From Pseudomonas fortuita (GTDB taxonomy: Bacteria; Pseudomonadota; Gammaproteobacteria; Pseudomonadales; Pseudomonadaceae): a stretch of 64,000 bases of DNA. The notes beneath the pieces were generated by a model that ran no database searches, was not told the DNA's origin, and worked only from the letters and a program-made list of their open reading frames with translations. The translations under genes and the position numbers were made by a program. Of this stretch, positions 1 through 8,117 are shown piece after piece; position 1 is the first letter of the stretch, and every line of letters starts with the position of its first letter. The stretch is from positions 847,501-911,500 of the forward strand of contig NZ_CP114035.2 of assembly GCF_026898135.2 (NCBI RefSeq), in the 5' to 3' direction.

Positions 1-1211
1 TGGTGGGTGAGTATGAGCAGCTGCTGGCAGCCGCCAGCCCCCGCTACGATTTCCCGGATTTCGATGAAAACTCGGTGGCCACCACCTTCTACACCACCGG
101 CACCACCGGCAACCCCAAGGGTGTGTACTTCACCCACCGGCAGCTGGTACTGCACACCCTGGCCGAAGCTTCGGTCACCGGCAGCATCGACAGCGTACGC
201 CTGCTGGGCAGCAACGATGTGTACATGCCCATCACGCCGATGTTCCATGTACATGCCTGGGGCATTCCCTACGCTGCCACCATGCTTGGCATGAAACAGG
301 TATACCCGGGGCGCTACGAGCCAGACATGCTGGTCAAGCTGTGGCGCGAAGAAAAGGTCACGTTCTCCCACTGCGTGCCGACCATTTTGCAGATGCTGCT
401 CAACTGCCCGACCTCGCAAGGGCAGGACTTCGGCGGCTGGAAGATCATCATTGGCGGCAGCTCGCTCAACCGTTCGCTTTACCAGGCTGCCCTGGCGCGT
501 GGCATCCAGCTGACTGCCGCGTATGGCATGTCCGAAACCTGCCCGCTGATCTCCGCTGCGCACCTGAACGACGAGCTGCAGGCCGGCAGCGAGGATGAGC
601 GCGTCACCTACCGCATCAAGGCCGGTGTGCCTGTGCCGCTGGTCGAGGCGGCCATTGTCGATGGCGACGGCAACTTCCTGCCGGCAGACGGCGAAACCCA
701 GGGCGAGCTGGTGCTGCGCGCGCCGTGGCTGACCATGGGCTACTTCAAGGAGCCGGAAAAGAGCAAGGAGCTGTGGCAGGGGGGCTGGCTGCACACCGGC
801 GATGTCGCCACCCTCGACGGCATGGGCTACATCGACATTCGTGATCGCATCAAGGATGTGATCAAGACCGGTGGCGAGTGGGTTTCTTCGCTCGACCTGG
901 AAGACCTGATCAGCCGTCACCCGGCCGTGCGCGAAGTGGCGGTGGTGGGGGTGGCCGACCCGCAGTGGGGCGAGCGCCCGTTCGCCTTGCTGGTGCTGCG
1001 CGACGGCCAGGCCATCGATGCCAAGGCGCTCAAGGACCATCTCAAGCCATTTGTCGAGCAAGGGCACATCAACAAGTGGGCGATTCCTAGCCAGATCGCC
1101 GTTGTTACTGAAATTCCCAAGACCAGTGTCGGCAAGCTCGACAAGAAACGCATCCGCCAGGACATCGTCCAGTGGCAGGCCAGCAATAGCGCGTTCCTGT
1201 CCACGCTGTAA
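1..1211 (+). CDS. Fatty acyl-CoA ligase (AMP-forming), 3' part only
   Basis: C-terminal ~402 residues of an ANL-superfamily acyl-CoA synthetase, which activates a carboxylic acid to acyl-AMP and then acyl-CoA. The frame is open at the left window edge; full-length relatives have about 540-560 residues, so roughly the first quarter is missing. Visible motifs: the AMP-binding P-loop YTTGTTGNPKG near the start of the fragment, the YGMSETCP adenine-binding motif, the hinge region YIDIRDRIKDVIKTGGEWVS, and the C-terminal catalytic lysine in PKTSVGKLDKK. Directly upstream of a DUF1302/DUF1329 pair and a MalT-like regulator, an arrangement I recall from P. putida, where the ligase prefers medium-chain fatty acids (recalled, not checked). 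The chain-length specificity cannot be read from this fragment. Confidence 0.93.
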   Translation, partial: VGEYEQLLAAASPRYDFPDFDENSVATTFYTTGTTGNPKGVYFTHRQLVLHTLAEASVTGSIDSVRLLGSNDVYMPITPMFHVHAWGIPYAATMLGMKQVYPGRYEPDMLVKLWREEKVTFSHCVPTILQMLLNCPTSQGQDFGGWKIIIGGSSLNRSLYQAALARGIQLTAAYGMSETCPLISAAHLNDELQAGSEDERVTYRIKAGVPVPLVEAAIVDGDGNFLPADGETQGELVLRAPWLTMGYFKEPEKSKELWQGGWLHTGDVATLDGMGYIDIRDRIKDVIKTGGEWVSSLDLEDLISRHPAVREVAVVGVADPQWGERPFALLVLRDGQAIDAKALKDHLKPFVEQGHINKWAIPSQIAVVTEIPKTSVGKLDKKRIRQDIVQWQASNSAFLSTL

Positions 1212-1215
1212 ACGC

Positions 1216-1251
1216 CGTGCGGGTCGCGCGCGTCAGAACGCGACCCGCACG
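1216..1251 (+). terminator. Strong hairpin after the acyl-CoA ligase
   Basis: A perfect 13-bp stem (CGTGCGGGTCGCG at 1216-1228 with its complement at 1239-1251) with a 10-nt loop lies 4 nt after the ligase stop codon. No T-tract follows, so it may stabilise the mRNA 3' end or act with Rho rather than be a classical intrinsic terminator. Confidence 0.55.
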
Positions 1252-1543
1252 CTAGAGGCCTCGGCACCTTGCCAAATGGCAGAAATGCGCCATCCTTGAG
1301 CTCTGCCAGCCCGCAACCGGGACAACACTGCAGCGAGTTGGCGGCATGGAGCGCAAATCACACTTTAGAGGGATCAAGCGCCTGTGCCTTGCTGGCTATA
1401 GTCGGGGCCAGGGGATTTTCAGGAATGGGGGAGGGCGATACGCGCAAGCCGTGTCGCCGCAGGTGAAAACCTGCAAACCGGTCGCTCGGGCCGTTCTTGA
1501 AAGGACTCACTGCCATAACAATAAAGTACATGGAGTAGCGTCG
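1252..1543. other. Intergenic leader of the DUF1302 gene
   Basis: About 290 bases without a supportable gene. An open frame runs upstream from the DUF1302 start to 1346, but its translation there has no signal peptide or family character, and the good ribosome site (GGAG at 1532-1535) belongs to the ATG at 1544. A promoter is expected here; I could not find a convincing -35/-10 pair. Confidence 0.5.
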
Positions 1544-3430
1544 ATGAAATCTGCAAACCTGTTCTGGCGCCGGGCCAAGTTGCCCTTGGCCGTCAGCCTT
1601 GCTTCCACGCTCGCAAGTCCTGCTTTCGCTGTCAGTTTCAACATTGGTGAAATCGAAGGGCAGTTCGACTCGTCGCTCTCCATCGGCGCCAGCTGGTCGA
1701 CGGCCAACCCCAACAAGAACCTGATCGGGGTGAACAACGGCGGCAAGGGCCTGTCGCAGACCTCTGACGATGGCCACCTGAACTTCAAGAAGGGCGAAAC
1801 CTTCTCCAAGATCTTCAAGGGCATCCACGACCTTGAACTCAAGTACGGCGATACTGGCGTGTTCGTGCGGGGCAAGTACTGGTACGACTTCGAATTGAAG
1901 GACGAAGGCCGCGAGTTCAAGGACATCAGCGACTCTGGCCGCAAGGAGGGCGCCAAGTCGTCCGGGGCCCAGTTGCTCGACGCCTTTGTCTACCACAACT
2001 ATTCCATCGGCGATCAGCCGGGCTCGGTGCGCCTGGGCAAGCAGGTGGTGAGCTGGGGTGAGAGTACCTTCATCGGCGGCGGCATCAACTCGATCAACCC
2101 CATCGACGTGTCGGCGTTCCGCCGCCCGGGGGCCGAGATCAAGGAAGGCCTTATCCCGGTCAACATGTTCTACATCTCGCAGAGCCTGACCGACAACCTG
2201 TCGGCAGAGGCCTTCTACCAGATCGAGTGGGACCAGACGGTTGTTGATAACTGCGGTACGTTCTTCTCCCAGCCGGACATCATTGCCGACGGCTGCACCG
2301 ACAACCTGCGTGTGCTCAACAGCAGCCGTACGGTGCCTGGTGCGGCCCAGCAGTTCCTCGCCACGCGGGGTGTGAACATCAACGAGGAAGGGGTAATGGT
2401 GCGCCGCGGGGCCGACCGTGATGCCCGCGACAGCGGCCAGTTCGGCGTGGCACTGCGCTATATGTTCGACCCGCTGGACACCGAGTTCGGTGCCTACTTC
2501 ATGAACTACCACAGCCGCGCGCCGATCTTCAGTGCCACCGGTGCCCCACCGTCGGTGTTCGCCGGCCTGAGCGCGCTGCCTGCACAGTTGCGGGCGCTGG
2601 CTCCGCTGATTGTGGCCGGTAACTCCGAATACTTCGTCGAGTACCCCGAGGACATTCGCCTGTACGGCCTGAGCTTCTCCACTACGCTGCCCACGGGTAC
2701 GGCCTGGAGCGGTGAAGTCAGCTATCGCCCCAACGCCCCCGTGCAGCTGAATACCACCGATATCCTGTTCGCGGGTGTGCGTCCGATTGGTGGCGCACTG
2801 AGCAACGCTTCGCTGCTCACCGGTACCCCCGGGCAAGACCTGCACGGCTACCGTCGCAAGGAAATCACTCAGTTCCAGACCACTCTGACGCACTTCTTTG
2901 ACCAGGTCATGGGCGCCAGCCGCATGACAGTGGTGGGCGAAGTGGGGGTCACCCACGTGGGTGGCCTGGAGAACGCCCGCGAGACCCGCTATGGCCGCGA
3001 CCCGGTCTTCGGGCCCGGCCCGCTGCCTGCCACCGGCGGCGCGGACACCTGCCAGGCACTCAATACCAGCACCATCGCCGGCGCAGGGGCCGGGGCGTCC
3101 ACCACCAACCTGAATCGCAAATGCGAGAACGACGGCTATACCACCAGCACCTCCTGGGGGTATCGCGCCCGGGTCATCTGGGACTACAACGACGTCTTCG
3201 CCGGGGTCAACCTCAAGCCCAGCGTGGCCTGGTCGCATGACGTTTCCGGCTATTCGCCAGGCCCTGGTGCCAACTTCGAGGAAGGGCGCAAGGCAGTCAG
3301 CCTGGGCCTGGACGCCGAGTACCAGAACACCTACACGGCGAGCCTGTCGTACACCAACTTCTTCGATGGCAAGTACAGCACCGTGGATGACCGTGACTTC
3401 GTCGCGCTCAGCTTCGGCGTGAACTTCTAA
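1544..3430 (+). CDS. DUF1302 family outer-membrane/periplasmic protein
   Basis: 628 residues. The start is set at 1544 because it gives a signal peptide (MKSANLFWRRAKLPLAVSLA..., cleavage after ASPAFA) and has GGAG 8 nt upstream; the frame stays open to 1346 but without family character. The body has many short aromatic-rich alternating stretches and ends in a beta-strand terminating in phenylalanine (SFGVNF), as expected of an outer-membrane beta-barrel. DUF1302 proteins nearly always occur beside DUF1329 proteins, as here (25-base gap), and often near lipid or hydrophobic-substrate genes. I recall mutant-fitness data in P. putida linking such a pair to use of fatty esters, which would fit the acyl-CoA ligase upstream; that link is inference. 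Enzymatic activity is not evident from sequence. Confidence 0.85.
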   Translation: MKSANLFWRRAKLPLAVSLASTLASPAFAVSFNIGEIEGQFDSSLSIGASWSTANPNKNLIGVNNGGKGLSQTSDDGHLNFKKGETFSKIFKGIHDLELKYGDTGVFVRGKYWYDFELKDEGREFKDISDSGRKEGAKSSGAQLLDAFVYHNYSIGDQPGSVRLGKQVVSWGESTFIGGGINSINPIDVSAFRRPGAEIKEGLIPVNMFYISQSLTDNLSAEAFYQIEWDQTVVDNCGTFFSQPDIIADGCTDNLRVLNSSRTVPGAAQQFLATRGVNINEEGVMVRRGADRDARDSGQFGVALRYMFDPLDTEFGAYFMNYHSRAPIFSATGAPPSVFAGLSALPAQLRALAPLIVAGNSEYFVEYPEDIRLYGLSFSTTLPTGTAWSGEVSYRPNAPVQLNTTDILFAGVRPIGGALSNASLLTGTPGQDLHGYRRKEITQFQTTLTHFFDQVMGASRMTVVGEVGVTHVGGLENARETRYGRDPVFGPGPLPATGGADTCQALNTSTIAGAGAGASTTNLNRKCENDGYTTSTSWGYRARVIWDYNDVFAGVNLKPSVAWSHDVSGYSPGPGANFEEGRKAVSLGLDAEYQNTYTASLSYTNFFDGKYSTVDDRDFVALSFGVNF

Positions 3431-3455
3431 GCACACAGATCCAGGACGACACGAC

Positions 3456-4820
3456 ATGAACAAGACCAGAAGTCTGCTGCAAGCCGGTGTACTGGGCCTG
3501 TCCCTGCTGGCGACCAGCGTCATGGCTGCGGTATCCGCCGACGAAGCGGCCAAGTTGGGCAGTACCCTGACCCCGATGGGGGCTGAAAAGGCTGGCAATG
3601 CCGATGGCTCGATCGGCCCTTGGGAGCCGCTGTCGAAGAGTGCGGGCAGCGTCGACGGCAAGGGTTTCCTGGCCGACCCGTATGGCAGTGAAAAGCCGCT
3701 GTTCACCATCACTGCGCAAAACGCCGAGCAGTACAAGGACAAGCTTTCGCCGGGCCAGATGGCCATGCTCAAGCGCTACCCGGATACCTTCAAGATCCCT
3801 GTATTCAAAACCCATCGCGGCTCCACGGTACCTGCGGACGTGTTCGCTGCCATCAAGAAAAACGCCACCCAGACCACGCTGACGGAAGGCGGCAACGGTT
3901 TGAACAACTTCGACACGGCGGTGCCGTTCCCGATCCCGAAAAACGGCCTGGAAGTGATCTGGAACCACATCACCCGTTACCGGGGGGGCAGTGTCAGCCG
4001 CTTGGTGATCCAGGCCACGCCGCAGCAGAACGGCTCTTTCAGCCCGGTTTACTTCTCCGACCAGTTCGTGTTCCGCGACAGGATGAAGGATTACGACCCA
4101 AAAAACCCGGGCAACATCCTGTTCTACTTCAAGCAGGAAGTGACCGCGCCAGCGCGCCTGGCCGGGACCGTGCTGCTGGTGCACGAAACCCTCGACCAGG
4201 TGAAGGAGCCGCGCAAGGCGTGGATCTACAACGCCGGCCAGCGTCGCGTGCGCCAGGCGCCGCAAGTGTCGTACGACGGCCCGGGTACCGCCGCCGACGG
4301 CCTGCGTACCTCGGACAACCTGGACATGTTCAACGGTGCGCCGGACCGCTACGACTGGAAGCTGGAAGGCAAGAAGGAACTGTACATCGCCTCCAACGCC
4401 TTCAAGCTGGATGACCCCAAGCTGAAGTACGCCGACATCATCAAGGCCGGGCACATCAACCAGGACCTTTCCCGTTACGAACTGCGCCGCGTCTGGCATG
4501 TGGTCGCAACCCTGAAGCCGGGCCAGCGGCACATCTACGCCAAGCGTGACTTCTACATCGACGAAGACACCTGGCAGGCCGCAGTGATCGACCAGTACGA
4601 CGGTCGTGGCCAACTGTGGCGCGTGTCCGAAGCCCATTCCCAGCCGTATTACAACAAAGAGGTGCCTTGGTACACCCTGGAAACCATCTACGACCTGCAG
4701 TCGGGTCGTTACCTGGCCCTGGGCATGAAAAACGAAGAGAAGCGCGCCTACGATTTTGGCTTCAGTGCCAGCAAGGCGGACTTCCAGCCTGCGGCGTTGC
4801 GCCAGTCGGGTATTCGTTGA
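3456..4820 (+). CDS. DUF1329 family periplasmic protein
   Basis: 454 residues with a Sec signal peptide (MNKTRSLLQAGVLGLSLLAT, cleavage near VMAA). Contains the family's typical start after the signal (LTPMGAEKAGNADGSIGPW), a central WIYNAGQRRVRQAP block and a C-terminal section with RRVWHVVATLKPGQRH and YIDEDTWQAAV. This block pattern resembles LolA/LolB-like lipid-binding folds, suggesting a periplasmic partner of the DUF1302 protein for handling hydrophobic molecules. The 25-base gap and shared strand indicate one operon, closed by the terminator at 4854-4880. Role inferred from family and context only. Confidence 0.87.
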   Translation: MNKTRSLLQAGVLGLSLLATSVMAAVSADEAAKLGSTLTPMGAEKAGNADGSIGPWEPLSKSAGSVDGKGFLADPYGSEKPLFTITAQNAEQYKDKLSPGQMAMLKRYPDTFKIPVFKTHRGSTVPADVFAAIKKNATQTTLTEGGNGLNNFDTAVPFPIPKNGLEVIWNHITRYRGGSVSRLVIQATPQQNGSFSPVYFSDQFVFRDRMKDYDPKNPGNILFYFKQEVTAPARLAGTVLLVHETLDQVKEPRKAWIYNAGQRRVRQAPQVSYDGPGTAADGLRTSDNLDMFNGAPDRYDWKLEGKKELYIASNAFKLDDPKLKYADIIKAGHINQDLSRYELRRVWHVVATLKPGQRHIYAKRDFYIDEDTWQAAVIDQYDGRGQLWRVSEAHSQPYYNKEVPWYTLETIYDLQSGRYLALGMKNEEKRAYDFGFSASKADFQPAALRQSGIR

Positions 4821-4853
4821 TCTGAACACTCCCCACTGCATGTGATCTCCAGA

Positions 4854-4880
4854 ACGCCCCGGCCTGCCCGGGGCGTTTCT
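4854..4880 (+). terminator. Intrinsic terminator after DUF1302-DUF1329
   Basis: Perfect 9-bp GC-rich stem ACGCCCCGG (4854-4862) / CCGGGGCGT (4868-4876), 5-nt loop, followed by TTTCTGTTTCC. Ends the DUF1302/DUF1329 operon. Confidence 0.85.
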
Positions 4881-4922
4881 GTTTCCTGCTCCGGCGATAA
4901 TTTCCAGTCAAACACAGGCCCT

Positions 4923-5013
4923 GTAGCAGCAGCCTTGTGCTGCGAAGAGGCCGGTAAGGCTAAAGACTATCTTCGGCTGCAATGGCCTCTTCGCAGCACA
5001 AGGCTGCTCCTAC
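4923..5013. repeat. REP-type inverted repeat pair
   Basis: Two 30-base arms, 4923-4952 and 4984-5013, complementary at 29 of 30 positions and separated by 31 bases. They carry the AGCAGCCTTGTGCTGCGAAGAGG core typical of pseudomonad extragenic palindromes; the two-arm arrangement resembles a REP doublet (REPIN). Confidence 0.8.
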
Positions 5014-5240
5014 CGGTACTGCACTGGCCTTGAAAGCTGTGCAATCCCTGTGTGAGCGGGCAATCAATCTGCTGAATACCCACCCAAACCCCGCCCCAGC
5101 CTCCTGTCCATCAGCCATGTTGCTTTTTGTCGCAGTCTTTTCCGGGGCAATTGTGCCCATCATCTTCAAATGCGCTGCGTTACCGGCTAGTCTCGCAAGC
5201 ATCCATACCGCCGTAGTCTTCCACCCAGAACGAGCCGGCC
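5014..5240. other. Leader region of the LuxR-type regulator
   Basis: About 230 bases with no supportable gene. It is less GC-rich than the surroundings and must hold the promoter of the regulator at 5241; no motif was clear enough to place it. Confidence 0.4.
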
Positions 5241-7958
5241 ATGACAGACTTGTCCCGTACGCATGGATTCGCCAGCCAGGCCTTGGGCCTGCTGGACGGG
5301 CGTTTCTTCCGGCCACCGCTGCCGGACGGCCATGTGCCGCGCCTGCGCCTGTGTCAGCGCTTGCACGCCGGGCTGGGCGGTCGTTTGCTGCTGGTCAATG
5401 CCCCGGCGGGTTTCGGCAAAAGCTCCTTGGCCATCGAGTTTTGCGAAGCGCTACCTGAGCACTGGCGCAGCCTGTGGCTGGGCCTGAGCCAACGTGATGC
5501 CGACCCTGGCCGCTTCCTCGAGCGCCTGCTCGAAGGCCTGCAGCAGTACTGCCCGGCACTGGGCGGGCAGGCCATGGGCTTGCTGAAAATGCGCCAGCGT
5601 CACCAGCCGTTCGCCTTCGAGGAGTGGATCGACGGCCTGCTCGACGAGCTGGCGCTTTACCTGCAAACCGATACCCCTTTGCTGCTGGTGCTGGATGACT
5701 ATCACCTGGCCCAGGGGCCCGTGCTCGACCGCTGCCTGCAGTTCTTCCTCAACCACCTGCCTGCCGGCCTGGTGTTGCTGGTTACCAGTCGCCAGCGCCC
5801 GGATTGGCACCTGGCGCGTTTGCGGCTGTCGCGCCAGCTTGTCGAACTGAACGAACAGGATTTGCGCCTCACCGCCGAAGAGTCGCTGGCGGTGATCGGC
5901 CGGCAGCCACCGGGCCTGCGCGGGCAGGCACTGGACAATCTGATCCAGCGCAGCGACGGTTGGGTGGCCGGTTTGCGTTTCTGGCAACTGGCCGCCAGCG
6001 AATCGGCGGACGAGCAAGCTTTGCCCCAGGCCTTGCATGGCGGCGAAGGCCTGATCCGCGACTACCTGCTTGAAGAAGTCATCGATATGCTGCCCGCCGA
6101 CGTGCAGGCGTTCTTGTATGACACGGCCTGTCAGGAGCGTTTCTGCGCCCCGTTGTGCGATGCCTTGCGTGGCCGCCACGACAGCGCCGCAGTGTTGCGC
6201 TTCCTGCAGGCACACCAGGTATTCCTGGTGCCGCTGGACGAGCATGGCCACTGGTTCCGCTACCATCACCTGTTCTCCGATCTGCTGCGCAGCCGGCAAG
6301 CCAATGAACCACTGGCCGGCCTGCAACTGCGTGCCTGTCGCTGGTTTGAAAGCCAGGGCCTGCTGGACGAAGCGGTGGAGCAGGCGTTGCGTGCCGGCCA
6401 CCTCGATGTCGCGGCCGACCTGGTGCAGAGCCTGTCCGAGGAGCAACTGCTGGCTGAACAGAACGTCGGCATGTTGCTGCGCTGGAAGATGGACCTGCCC
6501 GACAGTCTTCTGATCAGCACACCGCGCTTGATCGTGCTGTACAGCTGGGCGTTGGGTCTGGCTTGCCAGCTGGACGCAGCCGAGGAACTGGCCGGCTACC
6601 TCAGCCGCTTTCTGCCCGCGCCTTCGGCGACCGCGCAAAAATCGATGCTGGCCCAATGGCTGGCGCTGAGTGGGGTCATCGCCCGTGGCCGAGGCGACCG
6701 CGAACGCACCCTGGCTTATTGCGGCGAAGCGCTGCAGAGCCTGCCGAGCAAGCGCTATGGCCAACGCCTGGTGTGCTTGTCGACGCTGTCCAATCTGGCC
6801 ATTGCCGATGGCGACTTCTGGCGGGCCAGGGGCTGGAACCGCGAAGCGCTGGAGCTGGCCCAGCGGGTTGGCAACCCGTTGTTCGAGGCGCTGGCCCATT
6901 ACGACCGGGCACGTGTGCTGCACGCCCGCGGCGAGGTACTGCGGGCGCTGGACGAAGTGCGCCAAGGGCTTCAGCGCCTGCAAGGGCTCTCGGCGCAGCG
7001 GCTGTATGCCGTACGTGCGCGCCTGACGCTTTACGAAGGTTACCTGCTGGTCTCGCGCCTGCAGCCGGCCCAGGGCCGTGCGCGTTTGCGCGCGGGGCTG
7101 GGCGAGGCGCGGGCCTGTCGGGATATCAGTGTGCTTATCGGCCATTGCGTCATAGCGACCCTCGATGGCCGGGAAGGGCACTTTGCCGAGGCCTTTGCCG
7201 AGTTGGCCGAGGCCGAGCGCCTGATGCATATCTGGGACGTGCCCCCGGTCTACTACCTGGCCATGATTACCCTGGTCAAATGCGAACTCTGGCTGGCCCA
7301 GGGGCGTACCGACCTGGCCGAGTCCTGGCTGCTGCGACTGGGCCAGACCTACGGCGGCGAGCAGCCGGCAGCAGCACCGGAGTTCCACCCGCTGCTGCCG
7401 TTGCACATTGCGTTGCAGCAGGCGCTGCTCGAGCGCATCCAGTTACGTGGCGACGATGCCGTGCAACGGCTGGCAAGCCTGGTCGAGTGCGGCCGGGCCA
7501 GTGGCGGCATGATGCTCACCGTCAGCGCCCTGTGCCAATGGCTTTCCCTGCTGCTGGACGAAGGCCGGGAAGGGCAGGCCGCGCAGTTGCTACCCAGCCT
7601 GCTGGAATCTGCGCGGGGCGGAGTGCTGCAACCGTTTCAACCCCTGCTGCAAAAGCATCCGCAATGGCTTCATGAGCAATTGCAGGCAGGTGCCGCCTGC
7701 CCGGTTCAGGCCGAGCTGCTCAAGCGCCTGCCGCAACTGCCGAGCGCTAACACCGGTACCGGTGAAGCCCTGAGTGGCCGCGAAATGGCAGTGCTCGAAC
7801 TGATTGCCCAAGGCTGTTCCAACCAGCAGATCAGCGAGCGGTTGTTCATTTCCTTGCACACCGTAAAGACCCACGCCAGCCATATCAACAGCAAGCTGGG
7901 GGTCGAGCGGCGCACCCAGGCGGTGGCCAAGGCCAAATCTCTGGGGCTGCTGGCGTGA
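5241..7958 (+). CDS. MalT-like LuxR-family ATP-dependent transcriptional regulator
   Basis: 905 residues, the typical size of large (LAL/MalT-type) regulators. N-terminal NTPase with Walker A (NAPAGFGKSS, residues 53-62) and Walker B (LLLVLDDY, 147-154), a long central helical repeat region likely forming TPR-like superhelices, and a C-terminal LuxR helix-turn-helix (from about residue 840: LSGREMAVLELIAQGCSNQQISERL...VKTHASHINSKLGV). These proteins are switched on by ATP and an inducer and activate nearby catabolic genes. Lying just downstream of the acyl-CoA ligase/DUF1302/DUF1329 group, it is a plausible activator of that group, but it has its own leader and no binding site was identified. 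Confidence 0.92.
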   Translation: MTDLSRTHGFASQALGLLDGRFFRPPLPDGHVPRLRLCQRLHAGLGGRLLLVNAPAGFGKSSLAIEFCEALPEHWRSLWLGLSQRDADPGRFLERLLEGLQQYCPALGGQAMGLLKMRQRHQPFAFEEWIDGLLDELALYLQTDTPLLLVLDDYHLAQGPVLDRCLQFFLNHLPAGLVLLVTSRQRPDWHLARLRLSRQLVELNEQDLRLTAEESLAVIGRQPPGLRGQALDNLIQRSDGWVAGLRFWQLAASESADEQALPQALHGGEGLIRDYLLEEVIDMLPADVQAFLYDTACQERFCAPLCDALRGRHDSAAVLRFLQAHQVFLVPLDEHGHWFRYHHLFSDLLRSRQANEPLAGLQLRACRWFESQGLLDEAVEQALRAGHLDVAADLVQSLSEEQLLAEQNVGMLLRWKMDLPDSLLISTPRLIVLYSWALGLACQLDAAEELAGYLSRFLPAPSATAQKSMLAQWLALSGVIARGRGDRERTLAYCGEALQSLPSKRYGQRLVCLSTLSNLAIADGDFWRARGWNREALELAQRVGNPLFEALAHYDRARVLHARGEVLRALDEVRQGLQRLQGLSAQRLYAVRARLTLYEGYLLVSRLQPAQGRARLRAGLGEARACRDISVLIGHCVIATLDGREGHFAEAFAELAEAERLMHIWDVPPVYYLAMITLVKCELWLAQGRTDLAESWLLRLGQTYGGEQPAAAPEFHPLLPLHIALQQALLERIQLRGDDAVQRLASLVECGRASGGMMLTVSALCQWLSLLLDEGREGQAAQLLPSLLESARGGVLQPFQPLLQKHPQWLHEQLQAGAACPVQAELLKRLPQLPSANTGTGEALSGREMAVLELIAQGCSNQQISERLFISLHTVKTHASHINSKLGVERRTQAVAKAKSLGLLA

Positions 7959-8117
7959 TACTGGCCCTTGAGGTCTTTGCCCGCTAAAGTGATGGCCTGA
8001 GGCCATGGATTGTGGCCGGCAATGCTCTACCCTCATCTTTCCCGACCAGCTGCCGATACAGCGATCGGTGGCATCGCCTCGCGCGATTTTTCAATCATTC
8101 CAAGGCAGGTCGTGTTG

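Noticed and set aside
1363-1401. TATAGT near 1396 as the -10 of the DUF1302 operon
   Set aside because: No acceptable -35 at 16-18 bases; too weak to list as a promoter.
1346-1543. Upstream start for the DUF1302 protein
   Set aside because: The extra 66 residues would bury the signal peptide, and the good ribosome site belongs to the ATG at 1544.
1358-3772. 804-codon minus-strand frame opposite DUF1302/DUF1329
   Set aside because: Shadow of two recognisable families with signal peptides on the plus strand; the translation has no recognisable motif.
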